DNA of 64,000 bases, taken from contig JADJET010000018.1 in NCBI GenBank assembly GCA_016708925.1, positions 62,001 to 126,000 on the forward strand, written 5' to 3'. Below the pieces are notes generated by a model. The model ran no database searches. It was not told where the DNA came from and saw nothing but the letters and a program-made list of their open reading frames with translations. A program made the translations under genes and the position numbers. This document shows positions 45,214 to 56,246 of the stretch, one piece after another; position 1 is the stretch's first letter, and each line of letters begins with the position of its first letter. Source of the DNA: Gammaproteobacteria bacterium (GTDB lineage: Bacteria; Pseudomonadota; Gammaproteobacteria; Pseudomonadales; Porticoccaceae).

Positions 45214-45449
45214 GGATGTTCTCCGGTCCGGCGGATAGATTGCGCGCGCCGAAGCCACGGCTGTGGTGGGCTGGGGTATGGCCGACGCGTGCGCAGGTCG
45301 TCAGCGTAACAGCCGCGGGAAGCGGCGGGGAGCCCGGCGGGCGCGGCGCGATTGGCACCCCGGTTGGCATCATTGTTTAATGCCGGCATTCCGACCGGAT
45401 CTGCCGTGCAGGCCCGGTCGCTTCAAGACGATCGCATCAGGGGGCAACA

Positions 45450-47350
45450 GTGAGCGGGGAATACGCCAACGAATACCGGCGCGCGAGCGAAGATCCGCGC
45501 AATTTCTGGGGCGAAGCCGCAGCGGCGGTGGCCTGGTACCAGACACCACAGGTGGTGCTCGACGACACCAATCCGCCATTCGTGCGCTGGTTTCCCGATG
45601 GCGTGGTCAACGCCTGTTACAACGCCCTCGACCGCCATGTCGAGGGCGGTCGTGCCGAGCAGCTCGCACTGATCTACGACAGCCCGGTCACCGGCGCCAA
45701 ACAGCGCTTCACCTATCGCGCGTTGCGCGATCGCGTGGCCCGCATGGCCGGCGCGCTGCGCGCCCGGGGCATCGGCGTGGGCGACCGCGTGGTGATCTAC
45801 ATGCCCATGGTGCCCGAGGCCGCCATCGCCATGCTCGCCTGCGCGCGCCTGGGTGCCATCCACTCGGTGGTATTCGGCGGCTTTGCCGCCAACGAACTCG
45901 CCGTGCGCATCGATGATGTGCGGGCCAGGCTGGTGATCGCGGCTTCCTGCGGCATCGAACCCGGCCGGCTGGTGCCCTACAAGCCGCTGCTGGATCAGGC
46001 CATCGAGCTTGCCCGCCACAAACCGGAGACCTGCATCATCCTGCAACGGGAACAGTTGCCGGCGACCCTGGTTCCCGGACGCGACCTCGACTGGCGCGAG
46101 CTCGAAGCGGCGGCCGCGCCGGTCGACTGCGTGCCGGTCGCCGCGACGCATCCGCTCTATGTGCTCTACACCTCCGGCACCACGGGCCAGCCCAAGGGCG
46201 TGGTGCGCGACACCGGTGGCTGCATCGTGTCGCTGCTGTGGAGCATGCGGAAGGTCTATGGCGTCGCCCCCGGCGACGTGTTCTGGGCGGCGTCCGACGT
46301 GGGCTGGGTGGTGGGCCATTCCTACATCGTCTACGGCCCCCTGTTCAACGGCAATACCACGATTCTGTACGAGGGCAAGCCGGTGGGGACCCGGACCCCG
46401 GTGCTTACTGGCGGGTGATCGCCGAATACGGCGTCAAGGTGTTCTTCACCGCGCCCACGGCCTTTCGCGCCATCAAGAAAGAGGATTCCGGCGGCGCGTA
46501 CCTGAATAAATACGATCTGGGCGGCTTCGAGACCCTGTTTCTCGCCGGCGAGCGCTGCGATCCGGACACGCTCGCCTGGGCCCGGGACAGGCTCGGCGTG
46601 CCGGTGATCGATCACTGGTGGCAGACCGAGCTGGGCTGGCCCGCCGTCGCCAATTGCCGTGGCATCGAGCTGCTGCCGGTGGTGCCGGGCTCGCCCACCA
46701 AGCCGGTGCCCGGCTTCGTGTTCGACGTGCTCGACAGCGGCGGCAAACCGCAGCCGCCGGGTGAAATCGGCGCGCTGGTGCTGAAGCTGCCGCTGCCGCC
46801 CGGAGCCTTCACTACCCTGTGGGGCAACGACGAACGCTTCATCAACGCGTATTTCAAAACCTTTCCGGGCTATTACGAGACCGGCGACGCCGGTTATATC
46901 GACGCGGCGGGTTACGTCTTCGTGATGGCACGCACCGACGATGTGATCAACGTGGCCGGACATCGGCTTTCCACGGGGGCCATGGAAGAGGTGCTCGCGG
47001 CGCACCCGGACGTGGCCGAATGCGCGGTCATCGGCGTCGCGGACGCCATGAAAGGCCAGCTGCCGCTGGGCCTGATCGTGCTCAAGGATGGTGCCGGAAG
47101 CGATCCAGAAGCCGTCTGCCGCGAGGTGATCCAGATGGTCCGCGAGCGCATCGGTCCGGTGGCGGCGTTCAAGCAATGCGTCAAGGTTCAGCGTCTGCCC
47201 AAGACCCGCTCCGGGAAGGTGCTGCGCGGGACCATGCGCAGCATCGCCGACGGCGAACCCTGGAAGGCGCCCGCCACCATCGACGATCCGGCCATCCTGG
47301 ATGAGATCGGGGCCGCGTTTTCTACCCTTGGGTATCCTGTAACGCGCTAA
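45450..47350 (+). pseudogene. prpE: Propionyl-CoA synthetase, interrupted by one frameshift
   Basis: An AMP-forming acyl-CoA synthetase read in two frames. The first part (45450 to about 46390) has YTSGTTGQPKGVVRDTGG, the ATP-binding P-loop with the RDTGG tail typical of PrpE. The second part resumes with WRVIAEYGVKVFFTAPTAFRAIKKED and includes the C-terminal lysine segment KTRSGKVLRGTM. The break is at ACCCGG (46389-46394); adding one C restores the expected GKPVGTPDPGAYWRV reading. Uninterrupted, it would be about 633 residues, the family length. The region could be a real mutation or a sequencing deletion in a C run; both halves look otherwise intact. It is preceded by a 236-base promoter region. 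Confidence 0.85.
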
Positions 47351-47384
47351 TTGTAAATAGGTTTTTGAGCGAATTTGCGAACGT

Positions 47385-47408
47385 GGACCCGGCCCGAGGG
47401 CCGGATCC
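47385..47408 (+). terminator. Possible terminator after the propionyl-CoA synthetase gene
   Basis: Arms GGACCCGGCC and GGCCGGATCC form a ten-pair stem with one mismatch and loop CGAG, then CTTTG. The T run is short, so this is a weak intrinsic terminator or a rho-independent pause site. Confidence 0.4.
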
Positions 47409-47410
47409 CT

Positions 47411-47441
47411 TTGCATGACCGGCATCAATGCAATATATAAT
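47411..47441 (+). promoter_or_regulatory. Possible sigma-70 promoter for the 2-oxoacid oxidoreductase genes
   Basis: TTGCAT (47411-47416) and a perfect TATAAT (47436-47441) are 19 bases apart. Predicted transcription start is near 47448, about 85 bases before the first gene. Confidence 0.5.
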
Positions 47442-47533
47442 GCAGGCCATTTTTGTGGGCGCCAGCGAATCTCGGATACGCTGATCAATGGCGTAATCGA
47501 CGGGCGGCTGCGGTCTCTTTGGGGGTAGTAAGG

Positions 47534-49315
47534 TTGAAACCGACGAATATCAAGGATCCCGAATTTTTTCACCGCGTGGTGGACTGTCAGTACGCCTGCC
47601 CGGCCCATACGCCGGTGCCGGAGTACATCCGGCTGATCGCCGCCGGGCGCTATACCGACGCCTACATGATCAATTGGGAATCCAACGTGTTTCCCGGGGT
47701 TCTGGGCCGCACCTGCGACCGCCCCTGCGAGCCGGCGTGCCGGCGCGGGCGGGTCGAAGCGGAGCCGGTGGCGATCTGCCGGCTCAAACGGGTCGCGGCC
47801 GACAACAAGTCGGATATCAGCGCTCGCCTGCCCAAGGTCCCCGGCCGCAAGAACGGCAAGCGCATCGCCCTGGTGGGCGCCGGACCCGCGTCCCTGACCG
47901 TGGCGCGCGACCTGCTGCCGCTGGGCTACGCCATCGACCTCTATGACGAGCAGGCCAAGGGCGGTGGCTTCATGCGCAGCCAGATACCCTCGTTCCGGTT
48001 GCCGGAACAGGTGCTCGACGAGGAAGTGGGCTACATCCTCGGCATGGGGGTGGTCAGCCATTTCAACCACTATGTGGACAGCCTCAAGGGGTTGCTCGCC
48101 AAGGGCTACGACGCCGTATTCGTCGGTTCCGGCGCGCCGCGCGGGCGCGATCTGCCCAAGCTGCCGGGGCGTCAGGAGGCGGATGCCTCCATCCACATCG
48201 GCATCGACTGGCTGGCCAGCGTGGCCTTCGAACACAGCACGAGCATTCCCAAGCGTGTGATCGTGCTCGGTGGCGGTAATACCGCCATGGATTGCTGCCG
48301 CACAGCGCGTCGCCTGGGTGGCGAGGAGGTGAAAGTCATCGTCCGCAGTCCGTTCGCGGACATGAAAGCGTCGCCCTGGGAGAAGGAAGACGCGATCCAC
48401 GAAGACATTCCCATCATCGACAATCATGTGCCGCTCGAATTTGTCGTCGAAGGCGGCAAGCTGGTGGGCATGAGGTTCGACCGTGTCGAGGCGCGCTACG
48501 ATGCCGAGGGCAAACGCAGCCTGGTGTCTACCGGCGCCGAGCCGGTGTTCTACCCCTGCGACACGGTGCTGATGGCGATCGGTCAGGAGAACGCCTTTCC
48601 CTGGATCGAACGCGACATCGATATCGAATTCGATCAGTGGGAGATGCCGGCGGTGGATCGCATCACCTTCCAGTCCAGCAATCCCCGGGTTTTCTTTGGT
48701 GGCGATGCCGCCTTCGGGCCGGAAAACATCATCACCGCCGTGGCGCACGGCCATCAGGTGGCGGTGTCCATCGACCTGTTCTGCCGGGGCGAAAAAGTCG
48801 CGGAGCGGCCGCTGCCCGGGACCACGCTCATCAGCCAGAAAATGGGCATTCACGAATGGAGCTACGACAGCCAGATTGATACCGACGCACGCTACAAGGT
48901 GCCGCATGCCGACAAGTCCGCCGCCCTGAGTGATCGCCGGGTCGAGGTGGAGTTGGGCTTCGATGTCGCCACCGGCTACAAGGAGGCGGAGCGCTGCCTC
49001 AACTGCGACATCCAGACCGTGTTTGCCGAATCGCTGTGTATCGAGTGCGATGCCTGCGTCGATATCTGTCCCACCGACTGCATCAACTTTGTCGCCAATG
49101 ACCAAGAGGAAAGCCTGCGGCAGGCGCTGCGCATGCCGGCGCTGAATCTCGACCAGCCGCTGTATGTTTCGGCTGCGCTGAAAACCGCGCGCGTCATGGT
49201 GAAGGACGAAGACATGTGCCTGCACTGCGGGCTGTGCGCCGAGCGTTGCCCGACGTCGGCGTGGGACATGCAGAAGTTTCTCTATCAGGTCACCAAGGCG
49301 GCGCCGATTCTATGA
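47534..49315 (+). CDS. FAD/Fe-S subunit of 2-oxoacid oxidoreductase (GltD-like NADPH:acceptor subunit)
   Basis: About 593 residues, related to the small subunit of glutamate synthase. The N-terminal Cys-rich region (CQYACPAH, CDRPCEPACRRG) should hold Fe-S clusters. Then come an FAD site (GAGPASLTVARDL), an NAD(P)H site (GGGNTAMDCCR) and a C-terminal pair of [4Fe-4S] motifs (CIECDACVDICPTDC and CLHCGLCAERCPTSAW). The following alpha and beta genes overlap it by four bases each in turn. This three-subunit layout is known for the NADP-linked 2-oxoglutarate oxidoreductase of Azoarcus, where the flavin subunit couples oxidation to NADP+. I start at the TTG at 47534, which fits the family N-terminus; an upstream TTG at 47453 is possible. 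Confidence 0.82.
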   Translation: MKPTNIKDPEFFHRVVDCQYACPAHTPVPEYIRLIAAGRYTDAYMINWESNVFPGVLGRTCDRPCEPACRRGRVEAEPVAICRLKRVAADNKSDISARLPKVPGRKNGKRIALVGAGPASLTVARDLLPLGYAIDLYDEQAKGGGFMRSQIPSFRLPEQVLDEEVGYILGMGVVSHFNHYVDSLKGLLAKGYDAVFVGSGAPRGRDLPKLPGRQEADASIHIGIDWLASVAFEHSTSIPKRVIVLGGGNTAMDCCRTARRLGGEEVKVIVRSPFADMKASPWEKEDAIHEDIPIIDNHVPLEFVVEGGKLVGMRFDRVEARYDAEGKRSLVSTGAEPVFYPCDTVLMAIGQENAFPWIERDIDIEFDQWEMPAVDRITFQSSNPRVFFGGDAAFGPENIITAVAHGHQVAVSIDLFCRGEKVAERPLPGTTLISQKMGIHEWSYDSQIDTDARYKVPHADKSAALSDRRVEVELGFDVATGYKEAERCLNCDIQTVFAESLCIECDACVDICPTDCINFVANDQEESLRQALRMPALNLDQPLYVSAALKTARVMVKDEDMCLHCGLCAERCPTSAWDMQKFLYQVTKAAPIL

Positions 49316-51163
49316 AAACCATCAAGGGCGTAAACGATTTCGTGATTCGCTTTGCGAACGTGAACGGCACCGGCTCGGCCAGCGCCAACAACCTGTTTGC
49401 CAAGGCGATTTTCCGGATGGGTATTCCGGTCAGCCCGAAGAATATTTTTCCCTCCAACATTCAGGGGCTGCCCACTTGGTACGAGGTGCGCATCAACGAC
49501 CAGGGCTACACTGGGCGGCGCGGCGGTGTCGATGCGGTGGTGTGCATGAATCCGCAGAGCATGGCCAAGGATATTCGCGATCTGGAAAGCGGTGGCTATT
49601 GCATCTACGACAACACCAAGCCGCTGGATTTGCGCATGATGCGCGACGACATCCATTTCATCGGCTTGCCATTGACCGAGATCTGCCGCAAGGAATACAC
49701 CCAGGCGCGCCAGCGCCAGTTGTTCAAGAACGTGATCTATGTCGGCGCGCTGGCGGCCTTGCTCGACATCGAGTTCGGAGTGCTCAAGGATCTCGTCGGC
49801 GAGCAGTTCAAGGGCAAGGAAAAGCTGATCGCGCCCAACATTCACGCACTCGAGCTGGGTTATCAGTACGCACGCGAGCACTACAAATGTCCGCTCGGCA
49901 TCCGCGTCGAACGTCGCAACGCGGTCGGTGACCGCATCCTGATGGAAGGCAATGCGGCGCTGGCGCTCGGCGCCATCTACGGCGGCGCCGGTGGCCGGCT
50001 GGTATCCGATCACGCCGTCCACGTCGGTGGTGGAAGAGTTCGAAAAATACTGCGGCCGGCTGCGCATCGATCCCGGCAGCGGGCAGAAAAAATTCGCTAT
50101 CGCCCAGGCGGAAGACGAGCTGGCCGCCATCGGCATCGCCATCGGCGCCTGCTGGATGGGCGCGCGCGCTTTCACCGCGACTTCTGGCCCGGGCCTGTCG
50201 CTGATGAGCGAATTTCTCGGCCTCGCGTATTTCGCCGAAGTGCCGGTGGTACTGTTCGATATTCAGCGTGCAGGCCCATCCACCGGGATGCCGACCCGTA
50301 CCCAGCAGTCCGACGTGCTCGCCGCCGCCTACGCGTCCCACGGCGATACCAAGCATGTGCTGCTGTTTCCCGCGACGCCGAAGGAATGCTTCGACATGGG
50401 AGCGCTCAGCTTCGATCTGGCGGACCGCTTGCAGACGCCGGTGATCGTGCTCTCGGATCTCGATCTTGGGATGAACGACAATCTCAGCGAGCCGCTGCAC
50501 TGGGACGACAGCCGTCAGTACGATCGCGGCAAGGTGCTGAGCGCCACCCAGCTCGACGAGCTCAGTGGACGCTTCGGGCGTTACCTGGATGTCGATGGCG
50601 ACGGCATCTGCTACCGCACCTATCCCGGCACCCATCCGGCGAAGGGCAGTTTCTTCACGCGCGGCACTTCCCGCGATGAATACGCGGTCTATACCGAGGA
50701 CGGTGACGCCTATCAGCGCAACATGGAACGCCTGCTGGGGAAATGGGAGACCGCAAAATCCCTGGTGCCCGCGCCTGAGTTCCATCCGGCCCGGAAAGCT
50801 ACCTCGGATGGGGTGTTGTTTTTCGGCACCAGTACGGCGTCCACCCTGGAAGCGCTGGATCTGCTGCGGGATGAACATATTCATCTGGACGGTTTGCGCA
50901 TCTGCGCATTTCCGTTCAGCGACGCCGTGCTGGAATTTATCGATGCCCATGACCGGATTTTCGTCATCGAACAGAATCGCGACGGTCAGTTGCGCAAACT
51001 GCTGATCGGCGAGTGCGAGATCAACCCGCGCAAACTTCAGGCGCTCACTTACTATGCCGGCATGCCCATTACCGCACGCTACATCCGCGATGCGATCCGT
51101 TCAGGGGTGGGTGGCGGGCAGGTGGTACCCCTGCGACGACAGACTGCTGGAGTCAAGCCATGA
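49312..51163 (+). pseudogene. 2-oxoacid:acceptor oxidoreductase alpha subunit (gamma-alpha fusion), interrupted by one frameshift
   Basis: The first part (49312 to about 49990) is the gamma domain with NGTGSASANNLFAKAIFRMG. The second (about 49990 to 51163) starts at WYPITPSTSVVEEFEKYC, the pyruvate/2-oxoglutarate oxidoreductase alpha domain, and continues through TSGPGLSLMSEFLG. The break is near 49988-49991, where GCCGGTGG has one base too many (or two too few) to read GG(A/S)VAGWYP. Read through, the product would be about 616 residues, a normal gamma-alpha fusion. The ATG overlaps the flavin-subunit stop and the beta ATG overlaps this stop, so the operon is coupled. Sequencing error is an alternative to a true defect. 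Confidence 0.85.
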
Positions 51164-52209
51164 CCTATATCCGACCCCAATTCCGGCATCCCAACCTGCC
51201 GGCCAACGAGCTGGGCTTCACGCGCAGGGACTACGAGGGAGCGCTCTCCACACTGTGCGCGGGTTGCGGGCACGACTCGGTGAGTGCTGCCATCATCGAA
51301 GCGTGCTTCGAGCTGGCGATAGAGCCCCACCGGGTGGCGAAGATTTCAGGCATCGGCTGTTCGTCGAAAACACCGACCTACTTTCTCGGCAACTCCCACG
51401 GCTTCAACTCGGTGCATGGCCGCATGCCCTCGGTTGCCACCGGCGCGAACCTCGCCAACCGGGAAATGATCTACGTGGGCGTATCCGGCGATGGCGATAC
51501 CGCATCGATCGGGCTGGGGCAGTTTGCCCACGCCACCCGGCGCAATCTGAACATGGTCTACATCGTCGAGAACAATGGTTGCTACGGGCTGACCAAAGGA
51601 CAGGATTCCGCCACCGCCGATGTCGGCTCGGCGAGTAAAAAGGGCGATCCCAATCCCTATGAGGCCATCGATCTGTGCGCGCTCGCGCTGCAACTGGGCG
51701 CAACCTATGTCGCGCGCAGTTTTTCCGGCGACAAGGCGCAGTTGGTGCCCTTGATCAAGGGCGCCCTGGCGCACAGTGGCTTTGCGTTCATCGACGTGAT
51801 TTCGCCCTGTGTGACCTTCAACGACACGCCGCAATCCACCAAGGGCTACGAGTTCGTGCGTGACCACATGGAAGCCACCGGCAAGATGGACTTCGTTCCG
51901 GTGCGCAAGGAAATCACGGCGGATTATGAGCCGGGGTACACCCAGGAAGTGACCCTGCACGATGGCTCGGTGATCCATCTCTACAAGGAGGGCGCGGACT
52001 CGGTGCGTGATCGCGACGCCGCGTTGCGCGCCGTGCGTGAACACAAGCGCCGGGGGCGCATTCTCACGGGCTTGCTCTACGTCAATCCGGACAGTCAGGA
52101 GCTTCACCATATTCTCGGCACGGTCAAAACTGCGCTGCGCGATTTCGGTGAAGCCGATTTGTGTCCGGGCAGTCAGGCGCTTGCCAATATCAATAACAGC
52201 TTCCGCTGA
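51160..52209 (+). CDS. 2-oxoacid:acceptor oxidoreductase beta subunit (TPP-binding)
   Basis: A 349-residue thiamine-diphosphate subunit. The TPP motif runs from GVSGDGDTASIG to NNGCYGLTKGQ (about residues 107-148). Cys residues in LCAGCGHDS and IGCSSKTPTY, plus a later Cys in the SPCVTF segment, agree with a [4Fe-4S] cluster in the beta subunit of 2-oxoglutarate- or pyruvate-ferredoxin oxidoreductase. The LTKGQ(D)S and IDVISPCVTFND segments are characteristic of the KorB group, supporting 2-oxoglutarate as substrate, though not proving it. The ATG overlaps the alpha stop by four bases. Confidence 0.9.
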   Translation: MTYIRPQFRHPNLPANELGFTRRDYEGALSTLCAGCGHDSVSAAIIEACFELAIEPHRVAKISGIGCSSKTPTYFLGNSHGFNSVHGRMPSVATGANLANREMIYVGVSGDGDTASIGLGQFAHATRRNLNMVYIVENNGCYGLTKGQDSATADVGSASKKGDPNPYEAIDLCALALQLGATYVARSFSGDKAQLVPLIKGALAHSGFAFIDVISPCVTFNDTPQSTKGYEFVRDHMEATGKMDFVPVRKEITADYEPGYTQEVTLHDGSVIHLYKEGADSVRDRDAALRAVREHKRRGRILTGLLYVNPDSQELHHILGTVKTALRDFGEADLCPGSQALANINNSFR

Positions 52210-52670
52210 GATCGCAGCTGACGCTGAACCTCGTCCCCGGGCAGCGCGCAGCGGCCCGGGGGTGATGCAAAACCTGTTTTATCCTCCCTTCCTGAATCTG
52301 TCCTGCGGCGAGTGACGCGTTGCCGGCCGCACCGGTCAGTGTTTGCGCGGCTCAATACGCCGGGTTTCCAGGGGCTTTCCGCGCCTCGGTTCATTCCGAA
52401 TGTAGTACAAAAAGCCAGCGGGCGCGGTGCTCGCGGCGCCGCCTTGCGCGTTGATTTTGCCGTCCCTGAGGCAGCTGCATCGGATCGTTAGCCTGTCCCG
52501 CAGGTGCCAGAGAGGCTGCCGGGCGTCTGCTTTTACGCTGGTATGACTGACCGTATCACCTCGCACCAAAGTGCCCGCGATAAAAATCATAGGTCAATAG
52601 CTTGACAGCCCCCCTTGGGAAGCATAGTTTTCCACCTGTCCCATAAACGATAACAATCGGGGGTATATCC
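52210..52670. other. 461-base intergenic region upstream of the DUF1302 gene
   Basis: No gene is supported. A perfect eight-pair inverted repeat, CCCCGGGC (52235-52242) with GCCCGGGG (52254-52261), follows the beta-subunit gene but has no T run, so it is at most a weak terminator. The right end holds the promoter listed separately. Confidence 0.55.
52602..52630 (+). promoter_or_regulatory. Probable sigma-70 promoter of the DUF1302/DUF1329 genes
   Basis: A perfect -35 TTGACA (52602-52607) is followed after 17 bases by TAGTTT (52625-52630); the overlapping CATAGT at 52623 is an alternative -10. It lies about 40 bases before the GTG start at 52671. Confidence 0.5.
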
Positions 52671-54496
52671 GTGGATTATTTTCATTCTTCAACAGGGTTG
52701 GACGGTTCTCGCGCTACAGCGCCTGCCGCACGTCTGAAGGGCGCGGCGAAGTGGGGGTTGGGCGCAAGCGCTCTGGCACTGCTGGCCGGTCCGGCGGCAG
52801 CGTTCAAGATCGATTTCCAGGATCCGGAGATCAAGGCCTATCTGGACAGCACCGTGTCGGTGTCGTCCGCGATGCGTGTCGAGAGCGCCAAGCATCCGAC
52901 CTTCCAGGCCAGTGGCAACTGGAATGTATTCAACGACGCCGGAGATATCTACAGCACCCCGCTCACCTACCTGGGTGAATTCAGCATCTCCAAAGGGGAC
53001 TACGGATTTTTCACCCGCTTCAAGTACCTGTACGACTACACGCTCAATTCCAAGGACTGCAACAACTGCTTCGGCCGCGTTGCGGGGGGTACTCTGGATG
53101 GCGTATCCAAGGGAGCCCAGGATGCCGCCAACAAGGCGACCCTGCTCGACGCCTTTGTCTACGGCAGCTGGACGGTGGCGGATCGACAGCTGGCCGTGCG
53201 CGTCGGCAAGCAGGTTGTCAACTGGGGCGAGAGCAATATCATGGCTGGCGGTATCTCCAACGCGCAGAGCCCGGAAGACCTCAATGGGCGGGTGACGCCC
53301 GGCGCCGAAGTCAAGGAGCGGTTGCTGCCCCAGGAAATGTTGTGGGGGTCCTTTGACCTGACCGACAGCTGGATGGTCGAAGCCTATTATGTGTGGAACT
53401 GGCGCCCGACGATCTTTATTTCACCCGGCACCCTGTTCAGCCCCTTCGATTTCCTTGGCCCGGGCTTCAACCCCGATCTGAGTATTCCGGGTGTCGAGTA
53501 CCGGGGCACGACTATCCCGATCGCGGCGGCCAGTGGGGCCTCGCGACCCGGTTCGTCCTTGAGAGTCTGAACTCGGCGGAGCTCGGTTTTTACTGGGTGC
53601 GCAGCCATGCGTTCTTGCCGGCGCTGCAGGCGAACTACGATGCAAGCGGTCCTGTGGCGTTTCCGGTGATTGGTGGTGTCACCTATCAGTCCGTTTACGC
53701 CGAAGACCAGGACACCTACGCGGTATCCCTGACCGGGGAGCTGGGCACCACCGGCTTGTCTTATGGCACCGAGTTCAACTTGCGGGAGGACTTTTACGAT
53801 ACCCGTCAGTGCATGAACAATTTTGGTCTGACCGGCGTGGCCGGTGCCCTGGGCGTACTGGGCGGCGGCGGCACGCCGGCGGCCGCGCTGGCACGGGCGG
53901 GACTCACGCCGCAGATGCCCGGTTGCGAGCAGGGTAATTCGAACCAGTACATGTGGCTGGGCAACATTGTCAGCTCCACCGGGGGCGGTCCGTTCGGCGC
54001 GGACCGGCAGTCTTATGTGTTCGATGTGGCACTGTCCTGGATCGACAATATGAGGGATGGTGACCCAACGGACAGAAATAACGTTACGCCGCTCACCCTG
54101 GCGGCGGCGACGGCGGCCCAGGCGGGCCGGGCGGGCAACACCATTGCCCAGGCCGGTACCTTGGTGGACCCGGGCCGTTTCAAGGGTGTCGATCAGCTCG
54201 ACCGGCCGCTCACGCCGTTCGCCTGGGGTTACACGGCGGTGGCATCGTTCGAGTACAACAACCTGTTCTGGAACCTGAACGTCAAGCCGCGCTTCGTGTT
54301 CGCGCACGGGGTCGAGGGCTACACGCCGTTCGGCAGCGGGGCACTGGTTGAGAATCAGCGCACGGCGGTGGCGGGAGTCACCTTCGAGTACCTGAGCTCG
54401 ACGTCGCTGGATCTGGCCTATACGACTTGGTTGGGCTCGGCCGGGGTCTGGGATGACCGCGACAACATCGCCGCCACATTCAAATACAGCTTCTGA
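52671..54496 (+). pseudogene. DUF1302 family outer-membrane protein, interrupted by one frameshift
   Basis: The first part starts at a GTG (52671) and has a long N-terminal region with a hydrophobic signal-like stretch (about residues 28-46), then the DUF1302 opening FKIDFQDPEIKAYLDST. The second frame continues with GGQWGLATRFVLESLNSAE and ends in ATFKYSF, the aromatic C-terminal end of an outer-membrane beta-barrel. The shift lies between about 53519 and 53530, where one base appears to be missing. Read through, the product would be about 608 residues. DUF1302 proteins are found with DUF1329 proteins next to acyl-CoA genes in pseudomonads and relatives and are thought to help in hydrophobic substrate or lipid handling. 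Confidence 0.8.
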
Positions 54497-54507
54497 GGGA
54501 TTTATCG

Positions 54508-55929
54508 ATGTCGATCCACAAGCACGTCGTAGCCATCACGAGCGCGGCCCTGTTTACCCTGGCGGCGATACCGGCTGCTGTGGCGCAGGATTTCAACGAG
54601 AAGCCCAGTGCGGCGGAAATTGCCAAGCTGGGCCTCGAAGGCACCGAACTGACGCCGGCCGGCGCGATCCGCGCCGGCAATGCCGAGGGCACCATTCCGG
54701 AGTGGAAAAACGAGCCCATTCCGGTGCCGGCGGGCTTCAAACCCGGCACTTTCCATCCGGATCCCTTCGCGGCCGACAAACTCTTGTTCACCATTACTGC
54801 TGCGAACTACAAGCAGTATGCGGACAAGCTGACGCCGGGCCAGCAGAAGATGTTCGAGACCTACCCGGACTACTTCATGAACATCTACCCGACCCGGCGC
54901 ACGGCGGTGTTCAAGACGTATATTTACAAGGCGGCACTCGAAAACGCGGGGCGCGCGGACATCATCATGTCCACCGAGCGCCCGAACATGATCCGGGTTC
55001 AAGAACGCGGTGACCGGCTGGGCCTTCCCGATTCCCAAGAATGGTCCGCAGGCGCTGATGAACGTCATGACGCGGCCGGTGACCCCTTGGGTCAACAGCT
55101 GGGACAACGTGGCGCCGGTCACCAGCAACGGCAGCTACGAGGTAGTCAAGCTGTCGGTCCAGGTGCACTGGCCCTATGCCGAAGACGGCCACACCATGGA
55201 AAACTTTGATGCCAACAAGCCGGGTACCGGGTTCCTGTATTACCAGACGGCCACCGCGCCAGCGAAGCAGGCCGGCCAAGTGGTGTTGGCGCGGGAGCCG
55301 ATGAGCTTCTTCCAGCAATTCCGGCAGGCGTGGAGCTACAGCCCCGGTCAGCGCCGGGTCAAACGGGCGCCGCAGATTGTCTATGACAATCCGCTGACAT
55401 CCAGCGACGGCTTGGCCACCACCGACCAGAAATACGGGTTCAACGGGCCTAACGACCGTTTCGAGTGGACTCTGGAAGGTCGGCAGGAGGTGTACATCCC
55501 GTACAACGACTACAAGCTGCATTCGGGCAACATCAAGGTCTCCGACATCATCACCAAGGAGGGTCGCCTGAACCAGAACCTGGCGCGTTACGAGCTCCAC
55601 CGGGTATGGAAACTGGTGGGCACTTTGCGTTCTGGTACCCGCATGATTACGGCAAGCGGGTGTTTTATGTGGATGAGGATAGCTGGTGGTTGGCGCTGGC
55701 CGACGGCTACGACCGCCGCAACCAGCTCTGGCGCTATTACGAGTTGCACCCGGTGAACTATTACGATATCGGTTTTCTTGCGGCCACAATTGAGGACCAG
55801 TACGACATGACTGCGGGGCGGGCATTTTTCCTCGGCCTCGATAACGAGGACACCGCGCCCGACTTCAGTTTTCGGGCGTCCGATGATTACTTTACCCCAG
55901 CAGAAGTGCGCCGCGACGGCGTGCGCTAA
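54508..55929 (+). pseudogene. DUF1329 family protein (copy 1), interrupted by two frameshifts
   Basis: This starts at the ATG at 54508 with a signal peptide and QDFNEKPSAAEIAKLG. By comparison with the intact copy at 56247, one extra base occurs near 54993 (ATCCGGG where ATCGGG gives IGFKNAVTGWAFP), and one base is missing near 55642 (CCGCATGATTAC where CCGCCATGATTAC gives the RHDYGKRVFY run). The two shifts cancel, so only residues about 163-378 are out of frame. The C-terminus is intact (FTPAEVRRDGVR). DUF1329 proteins resemble LolA-type periplasmic lipid carriers. With one copy intact, loss of this one might be tolerated; error in the sequence is the alternative. Confidence 0.85.
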
Positions 55930-56246
55930 GGACGCTGCGGACCCAGGGGGTGCTCCCCGCTTGGTGAAGGGTCATACGTCAACGAGCACAGGGACGTGCG
56001 AGCGCAATGGGTTGAATTTGAATGGAAACGATTTACCCCAGTGGCGCATTGGTCGCCGCCCCTGATCAACATAGGGGCGTTCTGACACGGGGTACGCTGT
56101 CCGAACCCGCACGGCGGAAGTGCCATCGTCGCACCCATAATCAGCGACGGAATCCATGCAGTGATGAACTCCTGGAAGTGGCGATTGATCCCAGTCCATT
56201 TCAAGCCAGGGCCAAAAATAATTTTTAACGGGGTAGGAGTAGTCCG
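55930..56246. other. 317-base intergenic region between the two DUF1329 genes
   Basis: No gene is supported. A hairpin with arms CGCCCCT (56057-56063) and AGGGGCG (56073-56079) lies mid-way without a proper T run. TAGGAG precedes the next ATG. I found no convincing promoter, so read-through from the upstream gene is possible. Confidence 0.5.
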
